From Chitinivibrionales bacterium (lineage in GTDB: Bacteria > Fibrobacterota > Chitinivibrionia > Chitinivibrionales > JANQEN01), in assembly GCA_030593665.1 (NCBI GenBank), contig JAUVGS010000106.1, positions 1-7,123 on the forward strand: a stretch of 7,123 nt of DNA, written 5' to 3'. The translations under genes were made by a program, and so were the position numbers. The notes under the pieces are model-generated. The model was not told the origin of the DNA, did not search any database, and worked only from the letters and a program-made list of their open reading frames with translations. Shown here piece by piece: positions 1 to 5,872 of this stretch. Every line of letters starts with the position of its first letter. The first letter of the stretch is position 1.

Positions 1-173
1 CGATCCATACCGACTTTGCGAAAGGATTTATTAAAGCGGAAGTATATACGTTGAAGGATCTCGAAGAGTACCGGAGTGAGGCTGCTCTGCGCGCGGCAGG
101 AAAAATCAGCCAGGAGGGGCGGGATTATGTTGTTCATGAAGGAGATATTATTTTCTTTAAGTTTAATGTATAA
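1..173 (+). CDS. ychF: Ribosome-binding ATPase YchF (Obg-like), C-terminal end only
   Basis: Partial gene entering from the left edge; the frame begins at base 3 and gives 56 residues to a TAA at 171-173. The peptide begins [13 protein letters not shown] and ends [12 protein letters not shown], which matches the closing part of the YchF/OLA1 TGS domain (compare IHTDFEKGFIRA and the DGD-x-FNV ending of the E. coli protein as I recall it). YchF is a cytoplasmic P-loop protein of the Obg/TRAFAC class that prefers ATP over GTP and associates with ribosomes; it is nearly universal. The GTPase-like domain lies outside the window, so its motifs cannot be checked. The small ORF and acyltransferase gene follow on the same strand within 110 bp with no obvious terminator, so co-transcription is likely (inference). 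Confidence 0.93.
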   Translation, partial: IHTDFAKGFIKAEVYTLKDLEEYRSEAALRAAGKISQEGRDYVVHEGDIIFFKFNV

Positions 174-186
174 CAGTATGTTAAGC

Positions 187-191
187 GGAGG
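187..191 (+). promoter_or_regulatory. Strong ribosome binding site of the small ORF
   Basis: GGAGG, within a GCGGAGGGGC context, is the best Shine-Dalgarno match between ychF and the acyltransferase gene. It sits 9 nt before ATG 201 and about 92 nt before ATG 284, so it serves the small ORF and could reach the acyltransferase only by translational coupling. Confidence 0.55.
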
Positions 192-194
192 GGC

Positions 195-287
195 ATGAAA
201 ATGACCATTCTGCTTCTACATAATGTTATCTGGGGGCTTGCGTATTCGGTTTCAGGGATAACTCAAGTTGAACAACAAGAGATATGA
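195..287 (+). CDS. Small ORF (28-30 codons), possible leader peptide coupled to the acyltransferase gene
   Basis: A short frame runs from ATG 195 (30 codons) or ATG 201 (28 codons) to TGA 285-287. A strong Shine-Dalgarno sequence, GGAGG at 187-191, lies 3 nt before the first ATG and 9 nt before the second, so ATG 201 is the better start. The peptide from 201 starts MTILLLHNVIWGLAYSVSG, a hydrophobic run followed by a polar tail ending QVEQQEI; it could be a tiny membrane peptide. Its stop overlaps the acyltransferase start as ATGA (284-287), the classical arrangement for translational coupling, and that downstream start has no comparable ribosome binding site of its own. I recognise no family. 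It may instead be a translated leader with no function as a peptide. Chance occurrence remains possible. Confidence 0.42.
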   Translation: MKMTILLLHNVIWGLAYSVSGITQVEQQEI

Positions 288-1498
288 AAAACAAATTAAT
301 CTACTTCTGGCGATACTGGTTCTGGCAGATCGGAAGAATGTTTTGCCTGCTCTACATCCGTCCGAAATTCAATTTTAAACTTCATAAAGAATCCGATCCA
401 ATTCCGAAACCGCCTTTTATAATGGTCTCAAATCACGGCACCTTCTTTGATCCCTGGATTGTCGGGCATCTGAGCAGGTATCCCTTATCCATTATGAACA
501 ATGAAGAAGCTTTTAAAGCGCCACTCATACAACGCTGGTTCCTGAAACAGATTGGGACATTTCCAAAGAAAAAAGGCGCCTCAGATTACAAAGCCGTGAA
601 AACAACGCTTAAAAAATTGAAACACGGCTATCCCATATTAATATTCCCTGAAGGGCAGACTTCCTGGGATGGTGAAACCCAGCCGGTGTTTCCCGGCGTT
701 GAAAAGATTATCAAACTGACTCGTGCAAGCCTCGTTATGATGAATATTAAAGGGGATTTCCTCAGTAAACCCTGGTGGTCATATTATTACAGAAAGGGTC
801 AGGTAAGGGTCACCTGTAAGGTATTAACTCCTGAGAAAGTTAAAGCCCTTTCAGAAAAAAAAATTTTAGAACTGCTTATCAGGCATATACGAAACAGTGA
901 TATAAAAGATGCACAAAATCAGCAGATCGTATTTAAAGGAGAAAATTATGCTGAAGGACTTGAGCATTTTGTCTGGATCTGCAGGACCTGCCATGCGGAA
1001 GACACCCTTGCCACGAAAGGGAATACTATTACCTGTTCTGCATGCGGCAGCCTCTGGCATATAGACGCCCACTGTAAATTGACGCCCGGAAATGAACAAA
1101 GCGCTGAAACCGGCGACCTTCATGATTGGGCCTCATGGCATAAACAGATAACAAAAGAAAAAATTGCCAAAACAGATGAAACAAATCTTCTGACAGCCAG
1201 TGACCATGTCACGCATTGCACCCTTGACAATAATGGCGCTTATATCGATTATGCAACCGGCTCTCTCACTCTGTCAAAAGAACGCCTCGCATTTAAAAGC
1301 CGTGATGAGCAACACTCCTTTGTATTACAGGTCAAAGACATTTCGAATTATGTCTATCAGCGCAAAGAACTCTTTGAATGCAGAACCGAATCTGAAACGT
1401 ATACATTCAGGTTCCCTGGACACAGTCCTATGAAATGGGTATTCTATTTCAGGTATTTGAACAACTATGAAGCTTGTGAAAAGAGGGGGTATCTTTAA
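284..1498 (+). CDS. PlsC-family 1-acylglycerol-3-phosphate acyltransferase with C-terminal zinc ribbon and GRAM/PH-like tail
   Basis: 404 residues. The N-terminal half is a PlsC/LPLAT acyltransferase: catalytic HX4D motif H51-GTFF-D56, a motif II region around GTFPKKKG (91-98) and motif III FPEGQTSWDGE (121-131). This family acylates lysophosphatidate to phosphatidate at the inner membrane; the aromatic, basic N-terminus (residues 1-30) suits membrane association. The protein is longer than a normal PlsC of about 240 residues. After residue 230 it has a four-cysteine zinc ribbon (C233, C236, C251, C254), and residues about 322-392 look like a GRAM/PH-type beta domain (begins GSLTLSKERLAF, later FRFPGHSPMKWVFYF). 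That last assignment is by appearance only. An in-frame stop at 269-271 makes ATG 284 the first possible ATG; its own ribosome binding site is weak (AAGAGA). The substrate cannot be fixed from sequence. It converges on ino1 with 11 bp between stops. Confidence 0.88.
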   Translation: MKNKLIYFWRYWFWQIGRMFCLLYIRPKFNFKLHKESDPIPKPPFIMVSNHGTFFDPWIVGHLSRYPLSIMNNEEAFKAPLIQRWFLKQIGTFPKKKGASDYKAVKTTLKKLKHGYPILIFPEGQTSWDGETQPVFPGVEKIIKLTRASLVMMNIKGDFLSKPWWSYYYRKGQVRVTCKVLTPEKVKALSEKKILELLIRHIRNSDIKDAQNQQIVFKGENYAEGLEHFVWICRTCHAEDTLATKGNTITCSACGSLWHIDAHCKLTPGNEQSAETGDLHDWASWHKQITKEKIAKTDETNLLTASDHVTHCTLDNNGAYIDYATGSLTLSKERLAFKSRDEQHSFVLQVKDISNYVYQRKELFECRTESETYTFRFPGHSPMKWVFYFRYLNNYEACEKRGYL

Positions 1499-1509
1499 TA
1501 TCCCACCGG

Positions 1510-2613
1510 TTAATCGTCACGTTTTCCCGCGATAAAATCTTCAGTCATCCGGCATGCGACTTCATCGGTATATTGTACCGGCGGGTGTTTACAGAAATAG
1601 GCGGAAGGCGAATGCAGGACACCGCCCTTTCCCCTGTCAAGGGCTAGTTTACAACAGCGTATCGAATCTATCGCCACACCGGCTGAATTGGGAGAATCCT
1701 CAACCGACAGACGCAACTCAATATTCATCGGCATATCACCAAAAATCTTTCCTTCCATGCGCATGAAACACACCTTGTTATCTTTCTGCCAGGGCACATA
1801 ATCCGACGGGCCGATATGGATATTTTCATCCTCCAGCCGCTGTGCGGCAACAGACTGCACCGCTTCTGTTTTTGATATGCGTTTTGATGACAGACGGTTC
1901 TGGTTAAGCATGTTGAGGAAATCGGTATTACCTCCGGTATTCAACTGATAGGTCCTCTCCAATTTCACACCCCGTTTTTTAAAAAGATCGGTCAGGACCC
2001 GATGGGTTATCGTCGCACCGAGCTGCGCTTTAATATCATCGCCGATAACAGGAATGTTCTTCTCTTCGAATTTTTTTGCCCAGTGCGGATCGCTGGCGAT
2101 AAAGACGGGCATGTTGTTTACAAAGGCAACACCGGCTTCAAGCGCGCAGTCAGCATAAAATTTAACCGCCTCTTCACTTCCGACCGGGAGATAATTCACC
2201 ATTATTTCAACGTTGGCACGCTGTAATTCCGCAACAACATCCTCTTTCACCGTTTCCGGTTCATCAGACAGCAGAAATGTTCTCTCCTCAGGATACTCTT
2301 TCATATGATCGGAACAGCCATCCAGGATCTTCCCCATTTTAACAACAACCCCTGCGGATGGCATGTCGTGACAGAAGACTTTGGTACAATTCGGTTTCTC
2401 AAAAATCGCCTGGTGGACATCTTTACCGACTTTTCTTCTGTCAATATCAAACGCGGTGACGACTTCAATATCCGAAGGGGTATATCCGCCAATATCCCAG
2501 TGCATAAGGCCAATCGCGTCAGGCCCCTGCCTGGTGCGATAGTATTCAACTCCCTGCAAAAGTGAACTCGCACAGTTCCCGACACCGATAACGGCAATTC
2601 TTACAGCATTCAT
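1510..2613 (-). CDS. ino1: myo-Inositol-1-phosphate synthase (Ino1), NAD-dependent
   Basis: 367 residues, the usual length of the short bacterial/archaeal form. The enzyme converts glucose 6-phosphate to 1L-myo-inositol 1-phosphate in the cytoplasm using NAD without net consumption, the entry step to inositol lipids and inositol solutes. Visible motifs: Rossmann loop GVGNCASSL (10-18), NYLPVGSEEA (140-149), DDIKAQLGATITHR (192-205), the highly conserved NTGGNTDFLNM (225-235), SSKRISKTEAV (242-252, with K244 and K248 in the lysine-rich active-site region) and DSPNSAG (307-313). No key motif is missing. The ATG is preceded by AGGGA at 9 nt spacing, and conserved sequence begins at residue 5, which fixes the start. 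The gene stands alone on the - strand, converging with the acyltransferase; no phosphatidylinositol synthase or inositol monophosphatase gene is visible in the window. Confidence 0.96.
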   Translation of the reverse strand: MNAVRIAVIGVGNCASSLLQGVEYYRTRQGPDAIGLMHWDIGGYTPSDIEVVTAFDIDRRKVGKDVHQAIFEKPNCTKVFCHDMPSAGVVVKMGKILDGCSDHMKEYPEERTFLLSDEPETVKEDVVAELQRANVEIMVNYLPVGSEEAVKFYADCALEAGVAFVNNMPVFIASDPHWAKKFEEKNIPVIGDDIKAQLGATITHRVLTDLFKKRGVKLERTYQLNTGGNTDFLNMLNQNRLSSKRISKTEAVQSVAAQRLEDENIHIGPSDYVPWQKDNKVCFMRMEGKIFGDMPMNIELRLSVEDSPNSAGVAIDSIRCCKLALDRGKGGVLHSPSAYFCKHPPVQYTDEVACRMTEDFIAGKRDD

Positions 2614-2706
2614 TACGCGTATTCCCTTATAGATATATCCGTGTTGCCCCTGTAAGTACTCTTACTGTTTGTAACCATCACCAAAATCAGATTAACGATG
2701 GATACC

Positions 2707-2712
2707 ATTATA
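2707..2712 (-). promoter_or_regulatory. Candidate -10 element of the ino1 promoter
   Basis: A perfect TATAAT read on the - strand, about 94 nt upstream of the ino1 ATG, in the 208 bp gap between the secreted-protein gene and ino1. No good -35 hexamer lies 16-18 bp upstream and there is no extended TGn, so this is a weak prediction resting on one hexamer. No other element was recognised in this gap (2614-2821). Confidence 0.3.
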
Positions 2713-2821
2713 TTTCTCACTGTTACGAAACACCGGAGTGAAAGTTAGTAAAATAACGTAAAACACCCGCTCTCTACTACAATTATTTACAAGAATCATT
2801 TTTCTCGCCACGACAGCGTGT

Positions 2822-3400
2822 TTACTCTTCATCATTTCCGCGGGCACAATCAACAATCATCTGTATCTGATAGGAATCAACCGATAACCGCACTTGAACA
2901 TACCACATCTTGTTCTTAATATTTTCCTTCGTCTCAACATCTCTATCTTCCCGCTCAATACACTGATTCAATTTTTTCAACGTAAGTGTCTGATCCCCTA
3001 ACGCTGCCAACAACTGTTTTGACAGTTGCACTGTTGCCTGACTCATCGCCATCATTTTTGCTTCCATAAGGTCGGTGTTATGTGCATTACCCATTGAATA
3101 TGCCGTGCCAAGATACTCGACCTCATCCGTATAGCTCTGTTCCTGTCCCCGCTGCTCAATATAATACCAGGTATGATTCTTATTAATTTTTACTGCCTTG
3201 CCATTATCCAGAGCGATGGAGACATTTTTTGTAAGTTCCTCCGATGCGTGTGACTGGAAATCCCAGGTATGGTCGCTATGTAATAACACAACATCGCCCT
3301 GTCCAATCTCAAGTATCATATCATTAGCAAACAGACCGGGTGCAAAAAGACACAGGAGTATAACCCCGGGAATGGTTAAAACCGGTGATTCTCTTTTCAT
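2822..3400 (-). CDS. Secreted protein of unknown function with two HTW repeats and an LPP20-like C-terminal region
   Basis: 192 residues. Residues 1-25 form a Sec signal peptide: MKRE, a hydrophobic core about 8-22, and probable cleavage after GLFA-25 before ND. No cysteine follows the cleavage site, so it is not an obvious lipoprotein and is expected in the periplasm. Two related units follow: GDVVLLHSDHTWDF (35-48) and GKAVKINKNHTWYY (67-80), with HTW motifs 32 residues apart. This resembles the short 'V-L-x-DGTW-x-Y' strand pattern seen in some uncharacterised periplasmic proteins (DUF3157-like; by eye only). Residues about 99-185 have an alanine-spaced helix (AKMMAMSQATVQLSKQLLAA) followed by WYVQVRLSV, reminiscent of LPP20-type domains. 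C147 and C185 could form a disulfide. The start has AGGGG 7 nt upstream. Function is not recognised. It lies downstream of prfB but is separated by a palindrome, so it may have its own promoter. Confidence 0.62.
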   Translation of the reverse strand: MKRESPVLTIPGVILLCLFAPGLFANDMILEIGQGDVVLLHSDHTWDFQSHASEELTKNVSIALDNGKAVKINKNHTWYYIEQRGQEQSYTDEVEYLGTAYSMGNAHNTDLMEAKMMAMSQATVQLSKQLLAALGDQTLTLKKLNQCIEREDRDVETKENIKNKMWYVQVRLSVDSYQIQMIVDCARGNDEE

Positions 3401-3445
3401 AATAAACCCCTTTGCAAGGAAAGGTTATTGTGTTTCATGTTAATT

Positions 3446-3487
3446 AGCAGCAGTAGGGGCACAAAATTTTGTGCCCCTACTGCTGCT
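3446..3487. repeat. Perfect 42 bp palindrome, copy 1 of 2
   Basis: A perfect inverted repeat with 21 bp arms and no spacer, centred between 3466 and 3467 on AAAA/TTTT. The left half of the shared core is GCAGTAGGGGCACAAAA; outside it the arms continue as AGCA on the left and TGCT on the right. The same 34 bp core recurs at 4962-5003. It lies 42 bp downstream of the prfB stop and 45 bp upstream of the secreted-protein gene. Neither side has a T-run following the stem, so it is not a textbook intrinsic terminator, although the stem could block transcription or protect the prfB mRNA end. It resembles dispersed REP/palindromic elements of the kind moved by RAYT (Y1) transposases, but no such gene is in the window. 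Confidence 0.9.
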
Positions 3488-3529
3488 GAAACGTACTTCA
3501 ATACAGTAAATTTTTTTTAAGTGCACTCA

Positions 3530-4631
3530 TTATTGAAAAGCAAGCAGATACCCTTCTATAAACTCATCTATATTTCCATTCAGCACGGACTGGGCATCGG
3601 ACGTCTCTATATTTGTCCGATGATCTTTTACCATGTTATAGGGATGCAGTACGTATGAACGTATCTGGTTTCCCCATTCAATTTTCTTTTTATCGGCAAG
3701 TTTTTCCTGACGTTCCTTTTCCTCCCGCTCTTTAAAAAACTGCCGTACCCGGGCTTTCAGCAGCCGCAGCGCTACTGCCTTGTTTTTCAACTGGGACCGT
3801 TCATTCTGGCACTGCACAACAATGTTGGTAGGTACATGGGTCATACGTACCGCCGAATCGGTTTTATTGACATGCTGGCCGCCGGCGCCACTGGCGCGAT
3901 AGGTATCAACCCTGATATCATCCTCATTAATCTCAAATTCATCGGTTTCCTCGATGACGGGATAGGCATACACTGAGGCAAACGAGGTGTGGCGCCGCGC
4001 CTTTGAATCAAAGGGTGAAATCCGTACCAGTCTATGCACACCGCATTCAGCTTTAAGATGGCCATATACATAATCGCCTTCAACTTCCACGGTAACACTT
4101 TTAACACCTGCGACATCACCCGGCTGCAAATCATGAATACTATAGGTATATTCTCTCATTTCCATCCAGCGGCAATACATTCTGAAAAGCATATCACTCC
4201 AGTCATAGCTCTCTGTACCGCCGGCCCCGCTGTGAATAGTGAGTATCGCATTGGCGGCATCATCTTCTCCGCTCAATTTTCGGATAAATTCAATGTGGTT
4301 TATATCACGGGCAAGCTGTTCAACCTGTGGGATGAGTTCTCTCAGGGTAGATTCATCTTTTTCCTCAAGGGCCATCTCGTATAAACTGAATACATCTTCC
4401 GCTTCCTGATGCACCTTATCCAACGGCTCAATAATCCGTTTTAATCCTTTGATTTTTTTAAGTGTTTTTTTAGCTTCCGATGAATTACTCCAGAATTCCG
4501 GATCATGGGTCACTTTCTCAAGGACGGTTACCTCTTTGACTTTTTCATCAATGTCAAAGATACCTCCTGAGGTTCTCTGTACGATCTTTCAGTTTATGAA
4601 TTTTCTCTACGCTGCCAAGTGACTCGTTCAT
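3530..4631 (-). CDS. prfB: Peptide chain release factor 2 (RF2), expressed through a programmed +1 frameshift
   Basis: Frame 0 starts at ATG 4631-4629 (GGAG at 9 nt spacing) and gives 25 residues, MNESLGSVEKIHKLKD to RRYL, before an in-frame TGA at 4556-4554. Skipping one base continues as DIDEKVKEVTVLEK and on to TAA at 3530, giving 366 residues, against 365 in E. coli RF2. RF2 recognises UGA and UAA in the ribosomal A site and triggers peptide release. In the joined numbering the stop-codon recognition motif SPF is at 205-207 and the catalytic GGQ at 250-252, the same positions as in E. coli RF2; residue 246 is alanine. The long open part can be mis-started at GTG 4513, which would drop 39 residues. 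No obvious partner gene such as lysS is adjacent. It is probably transcribed alone; the nearest upstream gene on this strand ends more than 400 bp away, behind a palindrome. Confidence 0.97.
4553..4568 (-). promoter_or_regulatory. prfB programmed +1 frameshift site
   Basis: Read on the - strand the site is AGG AGG TAT CTT TGA C: an internal Shine-Dalgarno AGGAGG (4568-4563), the slippery CTT codon (4559-4557) and UGA followed by C (4556-4553). Spacing and bases match the classical bacterial prfB signal (AGG GGG TAT CTT TGA C in E. coli). By established mechanism, low RF2 slows termination at the weak UGA-C context and favours slippage of the CUU-decoding tRNA into +1, so RF2 autoregulates its own synthesis. 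Confidence 0.95.
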
Positions 4632-4961
4632 ACCTGCTTACTCCACAAATGATGAGACAGGTTTCCCTCTCTGTTATCAAAATATCATTCTGCAACGAAT
4701 ATTTATTCAATACGCTTTAAAATGATAATCATGCTACCTGTTATGCGTTTAAATATACATTATGAGAGTAAAAAGGTCTCGCTGTCCATGCATTAAATAC
4801 TCACACTTTTACTCTGGCTACTATCAAGGAAGGCTTCGAACGACCAAATTGTCAAGCAGCTCCTGTCACCTTTTCCGGGAATTGGTGATTGTTCCTAAGA
4901 AAATATTCAAAGCTCATAACAGCATACCATTTTAACGTTTTCGCCTGATTCTAAATAAAAC
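4632..4961. other. 330 bp without a recognisable gene, upstream of prfB
   Basis: AT-rich, with no RNA gene, coding frame of useful length or repeat that I can support. It should hold the prfB promoter: TTGAAT at 4710-4705 and GATATT at 4686-4681 on the - strand (18 bp spacing, four of six matches in each hexamer), about 50 nt before the ATG, is a weak candidate. A TTGACA at 4855-4850 on the - strand has no -10 at the right distance. The region ends at the second palindrome. Confidence 0.5.
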
Positions 4962-5003
4962 AAAGGCAGTAGGGGCACAAAATTTTGTGCCCCTACTGCC
5001 TTT
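4962..5003. repeat. Perfect 42 bp palindrome, copy 2 of 2; possible terminator of the receiver gene
   Basis: A perfect inverted repeat with 21 bp arms centred between 4982 and 4983. The 34 bp core is identical to that at 3446-3487, but the outer pairs are AAAG on the left and CTTT on the right instead of AGCA and TGCT. It lies 44 bp downstream of the stop of the - strand receiver gene. On the - strand the stem is followed by a T-rich tract (CTTTGTTTTATTT), and on the + strand by CTTTTTAAA, so it could act as a bidirectional intrinsic terminator (inference). The centre AAAATTTT would form the hairpin tip. Confidence 0.88.
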
Positions 5004-5047
5004 TTAAACACCCGTATTTCCTTTTTATAAAATTTGCAGAACATCCT

Positions 5048-5461
5048 CTATGAAAACTCTTCACCAATTACCCGGACAAGTATTTTATCCAATTCCTCGA
5101 TTTTATATGGTTTTTCTACTACTCCGCTGAATCCAAATTCCCGGCAATCAGACATGACAGAATCATTCGGAAAACCGCTCGAAACAATACCTTTGACGCC
5201 TGGATCTATAGCAAGCAGTTCTTTCATGGCTTTTGTACCGCCCATGCCTTCAGGGATATTAAGATCCATAACAACTGCGTCAAACGGGGATTCTTCCTGT
5301 AGTGCTTTTTTATATAATGCAATTGCCTGTTTGCCATCCCCGCAGGTTTCCACTTTATAGCCAAGATTTTCAAGGAGGCCCCGCACAGCGGTCCTGATTA
5401 CCTCATCGTCATCCATTAAGAGTATCTTTGCTTTTCGATTGTGGGGTGCATCATTGCTCAT
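5048..5461 (-). CDS. Stand-alone response-regulator receiver protein (CheY-like)
   Basis: 137 residues, a single receiver domain with no output domain. The acidic pocket is MDDDE (16-20), the phospho-accepting aspartate is D66 in VVMDLNIPEGMGG, the switch serine lies in IVSSGF (S94/S95), and the conserved lysine is K117 in EKPYK. The PEGMGG, DPGVKGIVSSGF and KPYKIEEL patterns are typical of receivers attached to or encoded beside PAS-containing hybrid histidine kinases, so it probably relays phosphate from such a kinase; its target cannot be read from the sequence. The start is well supported by GAGGAGGAGG, 9 nt upstream of ATG 5461. Its first 11 bases overlap the end of a histidine-kinase remnant, implying it was once the second gene of a kinase-receiver operon. 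It now appears orphaned and is expressed from the promoter at 5573-5601. Confidence 0.93.
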   Translation of the reverse strand: MSNDAPHNRKAKILLMDDDEVIRTAVRGLLENLGYKVETCGDGKQAIALYKKALQEESPFDAVVMDLNIPEGMGGTKAMKELLAIDPGVKGIVSSGFPNDSVMSDCREFGFSGVVEKPYKIEELDKILVRVIGEEFS

Positions 5462-5537
5462 GTTCCACGTCCTCCTCCTCTTCCTTTTCTACACATGCCG
5501 GTAAATATATAATGACTGTAGTTCCCTTTCCTTCGTG
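5451..5537 (-). pseudogene. Remnant of a sensor histidine kinase: last 28 codons only
   Basis: The - strand frame upstream of and overlapping the receiver gene encodes HEGKGTTVIIYLPACVEK, then an acidic tail ending EHEQ, then TGA (5453-5451). GKGTT followed by VIIYLPA is the G2-box and final strand of the HATPase domain of histidine kinases. Directly before it is an in-frame TAA (5540-5538), and no further kinase sequence (H, N, D/F or G1 boxes) is seen upstream in any frame, so almost the whole gene has been deleted. The stop overlaps the receiver start (ATGAGCAATGA), the usual coupling in such operons. The surviving stretch contains the receiver's ribosome binding site, which may explain its retention. 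A chance match is unlikely given motif, frame and position, but only 28 codons are available. Confidence 0.68.
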
Positions 5538-5572
5538 TTATGTATTTCTCCTATTTTATATTACACGCTATT

Positions 5573-5601
5573 ATTGTATCATTTAAGAACAAATTTGTCA
5601 A
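5573..5601 (-). promoter_or_regulatory. Near-consensus sigma-70 promoter for the receiver gene
   Basis: On the - strand, a perfect -35 TTGACA (5601-5596), a 17 bp spacer and the -10 TACAAT (5578-5573, five of six) form the strongest promoter seen in the window. Transcription would start near 5566 and reach the receiver ATG after about 105 nt. An AGGAG at 5553-5549 follows without a usable start codon at normal spacing (ATA at the expected place), as if the kinase start was lost with its body. Confidence 0.75.
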
Positions 5602-5736
5602 AACATTCAAAATGACAGAGCCTCTTGCGCAATACTGCATCGGGTGTTATTTTGGATTACCGGAAAATCATTTTAATAAAAGTTATAGACTATTCAACAC
5701 GCTTTTAGTGATACAGAATCTATATTTTTATATAAA

Positions 5737-5825
5737 CGTTCACAGGTTCAGAGTTCAGGGTTGAAATCAAAAATCTCGTGTCCTCCAAAGCTTTATTGAA
5801 GGGAGGAACCCTGAACCTGTGAACG
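5737..5825. repeat. 89 bp imperfect inverted repeat built on heptamers
   Basis: The left arm (5737-5762) and right arm (5807-5825) are reverse complements: CGTTCACAGGTTCAG plus GGTT on the left pairs with the right arm, while the left arm carries one extra 7-base unit, AGTTCAG (5752-5758). The left side reads as successive heptamers GTTCACA, GGTTCAG, AGTTCAG, GGTTGAA (5738-5765). Inside the loop TCCTCC (5781-5786) can pair with GGAGGA (5802-5807), making a nested stem around AAAGCTTT. No clear target-site duplication flanks it and it has no T-tail, so it looks like a small non-coding repeat element rather than a terminator. Together with 5602-5736, in which I see nothing, it fills the gap before the glycosyltransferase genes. 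Confidence 0.8.
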
Positions 5826-5872
5826 CTTACTATTTTAAAAACACTTAATATTCAACCATTAAACCCGTACTA

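Noticed and set aside
2652..2665. Small stem GTAAG-TACT-CTTAC in the ino1 leader as a possible riboswitch or operator
   Set aside because: A five-pair stem is expected by chance; no conserved riboswitch core or second stem is visible.
2801..2821. Hairpin CACG-CTGT-CGTG just after the secreted-protein stop as a terminator
   Set aside because: The stem has only four pairs and is not followed directly by a T-run on the - strand.
4852..4917. 21-codon frame on the - strand (MSFEYFLRNNHQFPEKV), first thought to be a transposase or peptide remnant
   Set aside because: It is too short, has no clear ribosome binding site, and no continuation of a known family is visible in other frames nearby.
3446..5003. 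The two palindromes as a CRISPR array or as ends of one transposon
   Set aside because: There are only two copies 1.5 kb apart with ordinary genes between, no spacers of regular size, and each copy is itself a full palindrome rather than one terminal repeat.
5540..5764. 74-codon open frame on the + strand between the receiver gene and the glycosyltransferase genes
   Set aside because: It has no ribosome binding site, its composition follows the AT-rich background, it runs through the promoter on the other strand and into the heptamer repeat, and it matches no family I know.
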